DNA of 6,153 bases, from contig JAJNDJ010000184.1 of assembly GCA_021156345.1 (NCBI GenBank), forward strand, positions 1 to 6,153, written 5' to 3'. The notes beneath the pieces are model-generated. The model did not search any database and had not been told where the DNA came from. It saw only the letters and a program-made list of their open reading frames with translations. A program made the position numbers and the translations under genes. The stretch's first letter is position 1. Each line of letters opens with the position of its first letter. The stretch comes from Rubrobacteraceae bacterium. GTDB taxonomy: Bacteria; Actinomycetota; Rubrobacteria; Rubrobacterales; Rubrobacteraceae. This document shows, piece by piece, positions 1 through 6,153 of this stretch.

Positions 1-1158
1 GCCGATAGTCGCTCGGTCGCGCGCGACGGCGCAGACGCCGTGGCCGCGGCGATGGCCCCGCCGGGTCGGGTCGCCACCCTGATTCTCCCTGCCGACGCCT
101 CCTGGAACGAGGCGGACGGGCCGGCCCCGCTACCTCCCGTCGAGGGTCGCGCGCAGGTTGCACCCGAGGCGATCTCCGAGGCCGCTCGGGTCTTGCGCTC
201 CGGCGAGCCCGCGGTCTTGTTTATGGGCGGCCATGCCCTGCGCGAACCGGGTCTGATGCTTGCTGGTCGCATCGCCGCGAAGAGCGGCGCGCGTCTCCTT
301 GCGCAGACGCTCAACGCAAGGGTGGAACGCGGGGCGGGGCGTGTCGCTGTCGACTTCCTCCCCTACCCGGTCGACGACGCTTTAGCGACCCTCGCCGAGG
401 CGCGCCACCTCGTGCTGGTCGGCTCCGAGGCGCCGGTCGCCTTCTTCGCTTACCCTGACAAGCCGAGCGTGCTGAGCCCGCCGCAATGCGAAACCCACAC
501 GCTCGCCACGCCCGGCGAGGACATCGTGGGGGCGCTGGAGGCGCTCACCGAAGAGCTCGGCGCGTCGCAGAATGCCCCCGTCCAGGCGCGAGAGAACTAC
601 CCACCACCCACGGGTGAGGCGATCACGCTAGACGCGGCCGCCGCAGCCCTCGGGACGCTACTTCCGGAAGGCGCGATCGTCGTCGACGAGGCGCTAAGTG
701 CCGCTCCGGCTTTCATGTCGCGGACGAGGGGTGCGGCCTCGCACGACTACTTACAGGTCACCGGAGGTGCTATCGGTATCGGACTCCCGCTTGCCACCGG
801 GGCGGCGGTCGCTTGCCCGGATCGCAAGGTGATCTGCCTGCAGGCCGACGGCAGCGCGATGTACACGGTGCAGGCCCTCTGGACCCAGGCACGCGAGAAC
901 CTCGACGTCACCACGATCTTGCTAAACAATCGCTCCTACGCGATCCTCAAACAGGAGCTGGCGAAATTCGGCGCGGTGGAGGCCGGGCGCAGGGCACTCG
1001 ACATGATGGAGCTCGACCGGCCGGCACTCGACTGGGTCGGCCTCGCCCGCGGCATGGGCGTGGAGGCGGAACACGCCACGACGGTGGAGGAGCTCGACCG
1101 GCAGTTCGCCGCCAGTCTGCGCTCCGAGGGCCCGTATCTGATCGACCTCGTGCTGTAG
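1..1158 (+). CDS. Thiamine-diphosphate-dependent enzyme, acetolactate synthase large subunit-like (5' partial)
   Basis: The reading frame is open from base 1, so the gene starts upstream; 385 residues are visible before TAG. The N-terminal PYR domain, with the catalytic Glu that activates ThDP, is outside the window. Visible residues about 60-185 match the central TPP_enzyme_M domain (AVLFMGGHALREPG, later LVLVGSEAPVAFF). Residues about 205-385 match the C-terminal ThDP-binding domain: TGGAIGIGLPLATGAA, then ADG at 282-284, 24 residues, and NN at 309-310, which is the GDG-X(24-27)-NN Mg/ThDP motif with Ala for the first Gly. The family joins or splits 2-oxo acids in the cytosol. Many members named acetolactate synthase are not the true IlvB, and relatives such as benzoylformate decarboxylase (MdlC) share this fold, so the substrate is uncertain. 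No small regulatory subunit gene follows; the next feature is a transposase scrap. Family call is firm, exact reaction is not. Confidence 0.9.
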   Translation, partial: ADSRSVARDGADAVAAAMAPPGRVATLILPADASWNEADGPAPLPPVEGRAQVAPEAISEAARVLRSGEPAVLFMGGHALREPGLMLAGRIAAKSGARLLAQTLNARVERGAGRVAVDFLPYPVDDALATLAEARHLVLVGSEAPVAFFAYPDKPSVLSPPQCETHTLATPGEDIVGALEALTEELGASQNAPVQARENYPPPTGEAITLDAAAAALGTLLPEGAIVVDEALSAAPAFMSRTRGAASHDYLQVTGGAIGIGLPLATGAAVACPDRKVICLQADGSAMYTVQALWTQARENLDVTTILLNNRSYAILKQELAKFGAVEAGRRALDMMELDRPALDWVGLARGMGVEAEHATTVEELDRQFAASLRSEGPYLIDLVL

Positions 1159-1208
1159 CGGCGCCGAGCCCACCATTGCCTCCGAGAACGCGCTCCGCTA
1201 GACGAAAC

Positions 1209-1390
1209 CTAGTGTATCGCCCAGGCAGAGTCCGTGGCTCAATGCGATCGAGCCGAAGTGGGTTCACGCCAGGCGCAAAGTCGTCGAACCCGATGGGCTG
1301 TCGGAAGCATACGAGCTTGCCGAGAGGGTATGCAGAGCATTTGGTTGTCTGAATTACGAGCATCTCTCCGCTGCAAAGGAGGTCGCCTGA
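1209..1390 (+). pseudogene. IS630-family transposase, C-terminal remnant
   Basis: From base 1220 the frame ending at the TGA at 1388-1390 reads P-R-Q-SPWLNAIEPKWVHARR, then KVVEPDGLSEAYELAERV, then CRAFGCLNYEHLSAAKEVA. This is the characteristic end of IS630/Tc1-mariner DDE transposases. The Glu at 1250-1252 (in NAIEPKW) is the third acidic catalytic residue. Just upstream LVYR (1209-1220) is one base out of frame with it, as if one C had been lost from a CCC Pro codon at about 1220, and an in-frame TAG lies at 1199-1201. The first two catalytic Asp residues and the N-terminal helix-turn-helix, some 300 residues, are absent: the preceding metabolic gene ends at 1158. It cannot be active. I found no convincing terminal inverted repeats or TA target duplication. 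Identity rests on motif recognition. Confidence 0.8.
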
Positions 1391-1769
1391 TCGTGCACCA
1401 GGTGGTTGTTTCCCTGCGGACAACGACAGCCGGACGACCCGCTGAGGAAAGGTAGCGGCGGGCCCCAGGAGTCAAGGCTATCACCGGGGCTGGGAGAACA
1501 GATCCTCTCCAGGAGGCCAAGGTTTTTTACTGGCCCTAAGACCTTCGACGTTCTTTCGAGAACCGCCCGGGACGTCGGCGAAGTGCGGCAACTTGCGTCG
1601 AACCTTCGGGTTTCGTCCCGGCCCCCGTACCGGGTTCTTTCTTCGATCTCCTAACGAACGCGACGTCCAGAAACCCCACTCCGCTTACGCCCAGAACGTC
1701 CCACAAAAAGAAGTCATTCTTATCCATAAGCTCCGTAATGCCCCGCTTTGGAAACATCGAGGGGTGGCC
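1391..1769. other. Gene-poor spacer, 379 bp
   Basis: No coding region can be supported on either strand. Short open frames exist (a + frame through about 1534-1793 and a - frame at 1757-1536), but they have no recognisable domain and no good ribosome binding site. The region probably includes the old right flank of the IS630 element and the 3' untranslated region of the minus-strand regulator. A short run of T on the minus strand near 1715 follows only a weak 5-bp stem, so I do not call it a terminator. Confidence 0.5.
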
Positions 1770-2762
1770 CTAATCTGGGCGAGACATAGGTGACTGGGAT
1801 TCGGACGCCCAGCTGGCGATCTGGGTGCGCGAACGGAGCCCCAGCTTCTTGAGGATCTTGGCGATGTGGTTGCCTGCCGTGCGCTCGGATATCCCGAGCT
1901 CGCGGGAGATCTGGCGGTTGGTGTGGCCGCGGGCGACGAGAACCATTACCTCTCCCTCGCGCTGGGTCAGGTTGCCCATCGGTTCGTCTCGGGTCGAGAG
2001 ATCTTGCTCGATCGTGGCTTCGGAGTGATCCGGCTCCTCAGAGAGAACATACTCGGCGGCTACTTCGAGCGACATGGCTCGTCCCTCAGCCAGCCCTTCT
2101 TCCCATGTCGTCTCCCCCAGCCGGGAACGCGCTGCAGCCAGGTGGGGCTCGTGCAGGGCCCGCTCGGGGGGTGGCAAAGCAACGCCGGTGACCTCGCGTG
2201 CCGCCTCCGCAGCCCCCCACAGGCGCGCCGCTCGGATGTCCTCCTTCACGGCTCCTGCGAGACCGGCCATCCCCTCCAAGGTGTTGATGACACTCGGCTT
2301 TGTCCCGGCCTGCTGGCTTACCACCAGAGCTTCCTCGAAGCACGCGTCCGCCCGCTCGTGGTAGCCCTGCTCCCGCGCCGCCAGCCCTAGATTGACCAGG
2401 GTTTCGGGGATAAATCCCGTTCGCCCGGCTCCTAGGTCTCGGGCGAGCGTGAGAGCCTCTTCGCTTAGCGTCCTCGCCTGCTCGTACTCGCCCTGCAGCA
2501 GTTCAGCGTATCCCAGGTTGGAGAGGGTTGACCCCACCGCGTTCACGTCTCCGGTCTCCCGGGCTAACGCCAGGCCTGCCTCCCAAAGCGCCGCTCCCCG
2601 CGGGTAGTCATCCTCCTCGTTGATCGCCAAGGCTCCCAGCAGGTTGAAAACATAGAACTTCTTTAGCGGTGTGGCAGCGTCTCCCTCGTTCTCGAGCTCC
2701 CGGAGGACTGCGAGGTTCTCCTCTAGCAAAGACCTCGCCCGCTCGTTGTCGCCTTTCGCCAC
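1770..2762 (-). CDS. Residual TPR + LuxR-type HTH open frame, 330 aa (3' part of the broken regulator)
   Basis: This is the longest intact frame of the C-terminal half, readable from a GTG at 2762. It has about three TPR-like helical pairs (residues about 36-70, 76-110, 116-150), an acidic linker, and a complete LuxR/GerE DNA-binding domain at residues 264-319 (LTQREGEVMVLVARGHTNRQ, ISERTAGNHIAKILKKLGLR). The four-helix HTH looks undamaged. The GTG is probably not an original start: the frame upstream of it (GTLAVAK) is family-like repeat sequence back to a TGA, and I see no strong Shine-Dalgarno sequence. If expressed, it would be a DNA-binding protein without its ATPase switch. More likely it is only a surviving fragment of the gene at 1770-4212. 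Confidence 0.4.
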   Translation of the reverse strand: MAKGDNERARSLLEENLAVLRELENEGDAATPLKKFYVFNLLGALAINEEDDYPRGAALWEAGLALARETGDVNAVGSTLSNLGYAELLQGEYEQARTLSEEALTLARDLGAGRTGFIPETLVNLGLAAREQGYHERADACFEEALVVSQQAGTKPSVINTLEGMAGLAGAVKEDIRAARLWGAAEAAREVTGVALPPPERALHEPHLAAARSRLGETTWEEGLAEGRAMSLEVAAEYVLSEEPDHSEATIEQDLSTRDEPMGNLTQREGEVMVLVARGHTNRQISRELGISERTAGNHIAKILKKLGLRSRTQIASWASESQSPMSRPD

Positions 2763-3348
2763 GGCCAGGGTTCCCGATCAGACGGATGAGTTGCACCAGG
2801 ACGGCGTCTTGGGTGATCATGGGCGAACCTCCGAGGAGAGCGTGTTTGGACACCCGCCATCCTCGGAGGCTTTGGTGCTTCATCCCTTCTAGCTGGCAAG
2901 GAGAGGAGAGGCACCGCCCAATTCACCTCACCGGAGATGCCCAGGGGCTCTCGGCTGGTGGTGAGCACCCCGAGATGCGGGCACGAGTCCAGAAGCCTAT
3001 CCACCAGGTGTGCTGCTGCCTCCACGAGGTGCTCGCAGTTGTCTAAGACGAGGAGCAACTGTTTGTCTTCCAAGGCCTCCACTAATGCGTCGGTTAGTGG
3101 CTGGCCGGGACGCTCCGAAACCTGCAAGGCAGTGGCTACAGGCTGAGGGACCAGATCACCATCCGAGAGCCCCGCCAGCATCACCAGCCACACCCCGTCT
3201 GGGTAGATACTCACAAGGTCCCTGGCTACCTCCAGGGCCAGTCGTGTCTTTCCCGAGCCACCCGCCCCGGTGAGGGTAAGGAGCCTGGTCATGGCGAGTA
3301 TCCTCTTGACCTCGACTATCTTCTGCTCACGACCCACGAAGTTGTTCC

Positions 3349-3381
3349 TCGGGGCGGGCAAGCACAACTTGCCCGCCCCGA
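3349..3381. repeat. 14-bp perfect inverted repeat with 5-nt loop, inside regulator linker
   Basis: TCGGGGCGGGCAAG (3349-3362), loop CACAA, CTTGCCCGCCCCGA (3368-3381) pair perfectly. It lies in the linker between the BTAD and NB-ARC domains, coding for part of IGAGKLCLPAPR on the minus strand, and does not break the frame. The GC-rich stem would be very stable in RNA of either strand. There is no following U tract, so it is not a standard intrinsic terminator. Confidence 0.85.
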
Positions 3382-3383
3382 TT

Positions 3384-3403
3384 GGTTCCTCCTGGGAGGA
3401 ACC
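3384..3403. repeat. 9-bp perfect inverted repeat next to the 3349-3381 hairpin
   Basis: GGTTCCTCC (3384-3392) and GGAGGAACC (3395-3403) are exact inverted copies separated by two bases. It starts three bases after the larger hairpin, so the two form a tandem hairpin pair. On the minus strand it encodes SSQEEP in the interdomain linker. Confidence 0.8.
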
Positions 3404-4212
3404 TACTGATGGTGTCATCGGAAGGCTCCCGGCGGCTATCTCGTCACGCAGACGGCGACTGGAAGCAGCGGGCCGCGTACCGGCCTCTCTGGAGAGCACA
3501 TCGCGGAGTCGCTCGTACTGGGCGAGAGCTCGCTCTGGCCGACCTGAGATGGCGTGAAGACGCATAAGGGCTACTTGTGCCTCCTCGAGGGTGGACTCCT
3601 TGGCAGTAGCCTTTCGCAGCGTCTCGATAGCCAGGCCATGCTCATCACGTTCCTCGTGAATCCCTGCGAGCTCGACGAACAGGGCAAGGTAGAGTTGCCG
3701 AAGCTCTTCACGCCTACGTTCTGTCCACTCCTCGTAGTGGTCCTCAGGAAGTAGATCGCCCTCGTATAGCTCGAGCGCTGCTCTGTAGGTCGCAGGCTCC
3801 TTGGCGCCCCTGGCAGTCGTCGCCGCTTCCTCGAAGGCATCCACGTCCACCCACAGCTCGCCTTCCGGACACAACTCCAGCGACTCATCCTCCGATGCCA
3901 GGTACCAAGAACCCATGGCCGGGTCGAGGACCTTGCGTGCCGTGTGAAGGGTGCTGCGCAGACTGTTGGAGGCGGCCTTCCTGCCCGAGTCGGGCCACAG
4001 GAGATCCATCGCTTGCTCTCGGTGCATGCGATGGCCAGGAGCCAGGGCCAGGAGCTTCACCAAGGTGGCTGCCTTCCTCAGGCGCCAGGCATCTTGGTAA
4101 TGATTCTAGAACCTACGCTAACCCGAAAGCTTCCCAGCAACCATACCCTTATGGTCTTGCGTTTCTTGCCTCGAGCAACCTCGGACCGCCTCACACGCTC
4201 AGAAGAACCCAT

Positions 4213-4972
4213 CCATTTCCTTTCCCACTAATGCTTCGCCTCGGCATTATTCCACCCGCAGAATGGGCTCTGCCGGTGGCCTGTCGCTGTACACCTCACT
4301 ATGTGCGTCGGCGCGCCGATCTGTTCCCATCGCCTCCCTCCTGATCTTCCTTTCTGTGTTTCCGGGTTGGGATTCTCCTGTGCATCTTGTAAGAGGAGCG
4401 CGGAGATCCTTACAGACGGAACCCTAGGAAGGGCAGGTCCTCACAGGCGCTGGCCAACGACGGACCAACGACGCCCAAGGAGCACAATGCCCTACCGCGA
4501 ACAAACCGCCACGCCTTCGAGAGCCTCATGTCAGGCTAGAGCGGCACTAACTAGAGCGGGGTCTGATCGCAAGCCGCAGCTAAGTGCACTACCAACCAAA
4601 GAATGGGGATGACGGCGATGCAAAGTATGTGCGCTACAGCCTCCTATCAGGCAACGAGCCGACATGTCTCCTTTCCTACCACCTCAATCGGACGCTTTTT
4701 CCCGAAGCGTTGTCTTTCGGGAACTGTCAAGCTACGGTTGACGATTATCTCAGATTGAACCCTGAATGGTAACCGTCAGACGGCACCTCTTCCCATCAAC
4801 TGCTCTTTTGCCGACTCCCCGGGATGGGATACTCTGTGCGTGGGTAGCGTGCTGGACGTCCCGGCGAGTGGCGGTGGTATCGGCAACACGACAAGGTCGG
4901 AGCCGTGGTGAATCGCTTCGTCACCGGCCCATTCGAGCGCCGTCCGCGACGCCCCTCTGGGCCCGTTTCTCC
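4213..4972. other. Gene-poor spacer, about 760 bp
   Basis: I find no supportable gene on either strand. Small frames (for example 4584-4772 +) have no recognisable domain, weak ribosome binding sites and poor codon bias. The part next to 4212 must contain any original promoter of the minus-strand regulator; GAATAAT near 4244-4250 (minus strand) is a possible -10 box, but I see no matching -35. Short direct repeats occur (CTAGAGCGG at 4536-4544 and 4551-4559; CCAACGACG at 4453-4461 and 4464-4472). Confidence 0.5.
4699..4723. repeat. 8-bp perfect inverted repeat with 9-nt loop
   Basis: TTCCCGAA (4699-4706) and TTCGGGAA (4716-4723) are exact inverted copies. A T run precedes the left arm on the plus strand, but neither orientation gives a stem followed by Us, so it is not a standard terminator. 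It lies outside any supported gene; an operator or the relic of a mobile element are possible. Confidence 0.6.
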
Positions 4973-5164
4973 ACTCACGATTTCCTCATCGGCGACCCTG
5001 TGGGCTCTCTATACAATGGCAAGCTGGTAGAGGGACCGAACGGACGCCCGTATTTCCTGGCGTGGCGAAAGATCACGCCCGACGGCACCTTCGTGGGTGA
5101 ACTTGCCGACCCGTTCCAGGTCGCAGTCGATGGCCAAGGCAACCTCTCAGTCGGGAGAGCCTGA
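4973..5164 (+). pseudogene. Coding-like remnant resembling an NHL / beta-propeller protein
   Basis: The frame ending at TGA 5162-5164 reads THDFLIGDPVGSLYNGKL, VEGPNGRPYFLAWRK, ITPDGTFVGELADPFQVAVD, GQGNLSV. Its codons are GC-rich at third positions, unlike the surrounding spacer. RKITPDGT...PFQVAVDGQGNLSV matches the usual NHL-repeat pattern (RKITPDGT, P.GVAVD..GNLYVAD). In the next frame the sequence continues as GEPEHTMRKGN, as the next NHL strand would, which suggests a frameshift near 5155. The upstream part (4766-4972) in this frame is arginine-rich and looks out of frame, so no true start is visible. Full NHL proteins are extracytoplasmic or scaffold propellers of several repeats; only about one is seen here. 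It could also be the end of another secreted protein. Family assignment is tentative. Confidence 0.35.
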
Positions 5165-5259
5165 GCACACCATGCGCAAGGGCAACATCACCATGGTAGA
5201 CATCATCGCCACAAAGACTATGGCGGTGGTCAGTGCAGTTGGGTGGCCTCTGCGGCACG

Positions 5260-5274
5260 ATACCCCGAGGGTAT
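5260..5274. repeat. Short perfect inverted repeat downstream of the minus-strand operon
   Basis: ATACCC (5260-5265) and GGGTAT (5269-5274) flank CGA. It lies 24 bases past the stop codon of the small protein gene, where a terminator would be expected, but the stem is only 6 bp and no U tract follows on the minus strand. A weak or factor-assisted terminator is possible. Confidence 0.3.
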
Positions 5275-5297
5275 GGCCTGCTCCCGCCTCACAAACA

Positions 5298-5582
5298 CTA
5301 CTTGCCAGGGGTTCGGTGCCCCCTGGGGTCCAGCTCTCCCGAACGGAACGTCTGCTCCAGGTGCTCTCTACAGGCATGGACGAGTTCGGGGTTGCTCCGG
5401 ATCTCATCGATCTCGATTTGGGAGCAGTTGCGCTGTACGTAAGGCTCCTCGAGTATATCGTGGAGTTCGGCGTCCTCATCTATGCGATGGATGATGTAGC
5501 GGAGGACCTTCTCCTCCCGCCAGACCCTGCTCGGGTCACTCCCAAAGAAGAACCGCCTTAACAGAGAGTGTTCCTTGGTCAC
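5298..5582 (-). CDS. Hypothetical 94-residue helical protein, coupled to the DUF2294 gene
   Basis: I do not recognise a named family. The start is GTG at 5582 (VTKEHSLLRRFFFGSDPSRV), chosen because GAGGAGGA lies 6 nt upstream and it begins two bases after the stop of the DUF2294 gene; longer versions of this frame would run through that gene. The protein is highly charged, soluble and predicted mostly helical by eye: WREEKVLRYIIHRIDED, then LHDILEEPYVQRN, then IDEIRSNPELVHACREHLEQ, with a flexible, basic tail (RGHRTPGK). It has no signal peptide or membrane segment. The Ser/Asn-Gln-x-Glu-Ile-Asp-Glu-Ile stretch looks like a small helix-turn-helix or protein-contact motif, but this is only an impression. 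Tight coupling implies equal production with, and perhaps binding to, the DUF2294 protein. Codon use is strongly coding on this strand; the 154-aa plus-strand frame opposite it is a shadow. Confidence 0.8.
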   Translation of the reverse strand: MTKEHSLLRRFFFGSDPSRVWREEKVLRYIIHRIDEDAELHDILEEPYVQRNCSQIEIDEIRSNPELVHACREHLEQTFRSGELDPRGHRTPGK

Positions 5583-5584
5583 CG

Positions 5585-5944
5585 CTATTCCTCCTCTATA
5601 GTGCGATCGAGCACGAAGACGTCCAGCCATTCTCCACTCTTGGTGGAGATGTCCGAGTGAACGGAAATGACCTCGGCTCCAGTGTGCTTCTGGACAATCC
5701 TCTCCAAGAGCGAGCGCCCGGCTTCCAGGACTAGCTGGCGCATGGCCTTGATCAACCTGCACCCCTCGAAGCTAGTGGATAGCTGCAGCTCTGCGGGCGT
5801 GAGCACGCCGACGCTGCGCACTATCACCAGGTCTTCGACCATGCGCGTTCTGATCCGATCGGGACCGCGTCCCACGAACTCGTGCTGAAAGGCCATCATT
5901 TCGTCGCTGATGGCTGCCTCGGGCTTTCTCTGTCGGCGTTTCAT
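5585..5944 (-). CDS. DUF2294 (MpsC-like) family protein
   Basis: A 119-residue protein of full family length. Family features, in order: a basic N-terminus, ISDEMMAFQHEFVGRGPDRI with the GRGP signature (residues 25-28), a strand DLVIVRSVGVLTPAE (39-52), a central helix KAMRQLVLEAGRSLLERI, and the C-terminal strands VISVHSDISTKSGEWLDVFV (92-111). DUF2294 proteins are small and soluble. The family is now also named after MpsC of the staphylococcal membrane-potential-generating locus, but its biochemical activity is not established, and no MpsA/MpsB-like membrane partner lies in this window. ATG at 5944 is the best start. AGGAGG lies 15 nt upstream, which is long, but a four-codon GTG leader ORF in between ends on this ATG. 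An internal ATG pair at residues 16-17 is an alternative. First gene of a two-gene unit with the 94-aa protein. Confidence 0.88.
   Translation of the reverse strand: MKRRQRKPEAAISDEMMAFQHEFVGRGPDRIRTRMVEDLVIVRSVGVLTPAELQLSTSFEGCRLIKAMRQLVLEAGRSLLERIVQKHTGAEVISVHSDISTKSGEWLDVFVLDRTIEEE
5588..5595 (-). promoter_or_regulatory. Shine-Dalgarno site of the 94-aa gene, inside the end of the DUF2294 gene
   Basis: On the minus strand GAGGAGGA, followed by ATAGCG, precedes the GTG start at 5582. These bases also encode the last Glu residues of the DUF2294 protein (TIEEE). The arrangement decides the GTG start and suggests that ribosomes finishing the first gene re-initiate on the second. Confidence 0.75.
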
Positions 5945-5957
5945 GAGCGTGTCACTG
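5943..5957 (-). promoter_or_regulatory. Possible four-codon leader ORF (GTG ACA CGC TCA TGA) overlapping the DUF2294 start
   Basis: AGGAGG on the minus strand is 4 nt upstream of a GTG that would read V-T-R-S-stop. The stop TGA overlaps the DUF2294 start in ATGA. The leader start is near a usable distance from the Shine-Dalgarno sequence, while the DUF2294 ATG is 15 nt away. Coupling through a mini-ORF is inferred from sequence only. Confidence 0.4.
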
Positions 5958-6000
5958 CACCTCCTCTTCCTGATGGTGCAGCCAACGACAACAGCCGGTG

Positions 6001-6023
6001 CTACACCTCTACACCCATAGAGG
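6001..6023. repeat. Direct repeat and small hairpin in the leader of the DUF2294 operon
   Basis: CTACACC occurs twice with an 8-nt period (6001-6007, 6009-6015), and CCTCTA (6006-6011) pairs with TAGAGG (6018-6023) across a 6-nt loop. It lies 57-79 bases upstream of the DUF2294 start on the minus strand, where an operator or leader structure could act. I found no convincing -35/-10 pair nearby. Confidence 0.35.
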
Positions 6024-6153
6024 GGACGCAGTCACCGGCCCCGGATCCGCTGGCCGCACCGAGAAGGTTCCCGAGGAGACCGCAGAGATGTATCCTGACT
6101 GTGGCTGACCGCTCCTAGCCGCCCCATTCGGTGCCGGTTCTCCCAATACCGAA

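Larger units (their letters stand above)
1770..4212 (-). pseudogene. BTAD / NB-ARC / TPR / LuxR-type transcriptional regulator, frameshifted and internally deleted
   Basis: The start is ATG at 4212 (MGSSERVRR...), 5 nt after AAAGGA; it leads into IRVWLLGSFRVSVGSR, the normal beginning of an OmpR-type winged helix in AfsR/SARP-like regulators. At about 4093 one base is missing, and the protein resumes as DAWRLRKAATLVKLLALAPG in another frame. A BTAD domain follows (about 3830-3430), then a linker and an NB-ARC ATPase: Walker A GAGGSGKT at 3268-3245, Walker B LLLVLD at 3058-3041, and TSREPLG near 2959. Similarity ends after LLSLP (2894). The ARC subdomains and first TPRs, by family comparison several hundred residues, are gone. 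The message resumes with LIRLIGN, an extra base at 2769, then LAVAKGDNERARSLLEE, about three TPRs, and a LuxR/GerE helix-turn-helix (LTQREGE to IASWA, about 1973-1806). Intact relatives sense a ligand through TPR/NB-ARC and bind DNA. Sequencing errors could explain the frameshifts but not the missing domain. Confidence 0.82.

Noticed and set aside
813..1352. 179-aa plus-strand open frame
   Set aside because: It overlaps the well-supported ThDP enzyme in another frame and shows the low-complexity G/R/P composition typical of shadow frames in GC-rich DNA.
1536..1757. 73-aa minus-strand frame downstream of the regulator
   Set aside because: No domain or similarity that I recognise, and its second half is arginine/proline-rich non-coding-like sequence.
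4584..4772. 62-aa plus-strand open frame
   Set aside because: No recognisable domain, weak start context and no coding-like codon bias.
5097..5561. 154-aa plus-strand open frame opposite the 94-aa gene
   Set aside because: The minus strand has the better coupled start, Shine-Dalgarno sequence and coding pattern. Only its first part, to about 5250, may be the tail of the NHL-like remnant.
5583..5762. Longer start for the 94-aa protein
   Set aside because: The extension lies wholly within the DUF2294 coding region in a different frame and reads as shadow sequence; GTG 5582 has a good ribosome binding site.
1..6153. CRISPR array, tRNA or rRNA genes, phage attachment sites
   Set aside because: No regularly spaced repeats, no tRNA cloverleaf with the GTTCRA-type arm, and no rRNA-like stretches were seen on reading both strands.

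Overview
The window looks like an accessory, partly decayed stretch of chromosome from a high-GC Gram-positive bacterium. A Rubrobacter-like actinobacterium is my best guess. It rests on the very GC-rich third codon positions, the BTAD/NB-ARC/TPR/LuxR regulator type, and a DUF2294 gene paired with a small helical protein. This is recognition from memory, not a database result.

Layout. Positions 1-1158 (+) hold the C-terminal three quarters or so of a thiamine-diphosphate-dependent enzyme of the acetolactate-synthase-like superfamily; its N-terminus lies outside the window. Directly downstream, 1209-1390 (+) is a previously unlabelled scrap of an IS630-family transposase, with the SPWLNxIEPKW region that carries the last catalytic Glu. 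Positions 1391-1769 hold no supported gene. Positions 1770-4212 (-) hold one large signalling regulator that is broken: winged helix, BTAD, NB-ARC ATPase, TPRs and a LuxR-type HTH, interrupted by a 1-nt frameshift near 4093, an internal loss of the ARC and first TPR region around 2770-2894, and a second 1-nt frameshift at 2769. Two strong tandem hairpins (3349-3403) sit in its BTAD/NB-ARC linker. Positions 4213-4970 are gene-poor, with one 8-bp perfect inverted repeat. Positions 4973-5164 (+) hold a coding-like remnant that resembles an NHL/beta-propeller protein.

The only clearly intact transcription unit is at the right, on the minus strand: a DUF2294 (MpsC-like) gene at 5944-5585, followed two bases later by a 94-residue protein of unknown function at 5582-5298. 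The second gene's Shine-Dalgarno sequence lies inside the last codons of the first, so the two are probably translated together. The DUF2294 start may itself be coupled to a four-codon leader ORF.

Overall, the centre appears to be a graveyard (transposase scrap, dead regulator, propeller scrap) between a metabolic gene and a small two-gene operon. The DUF2294/small-protein pair is the best candidate for something functional and undescribed; nothing here proves a new system.
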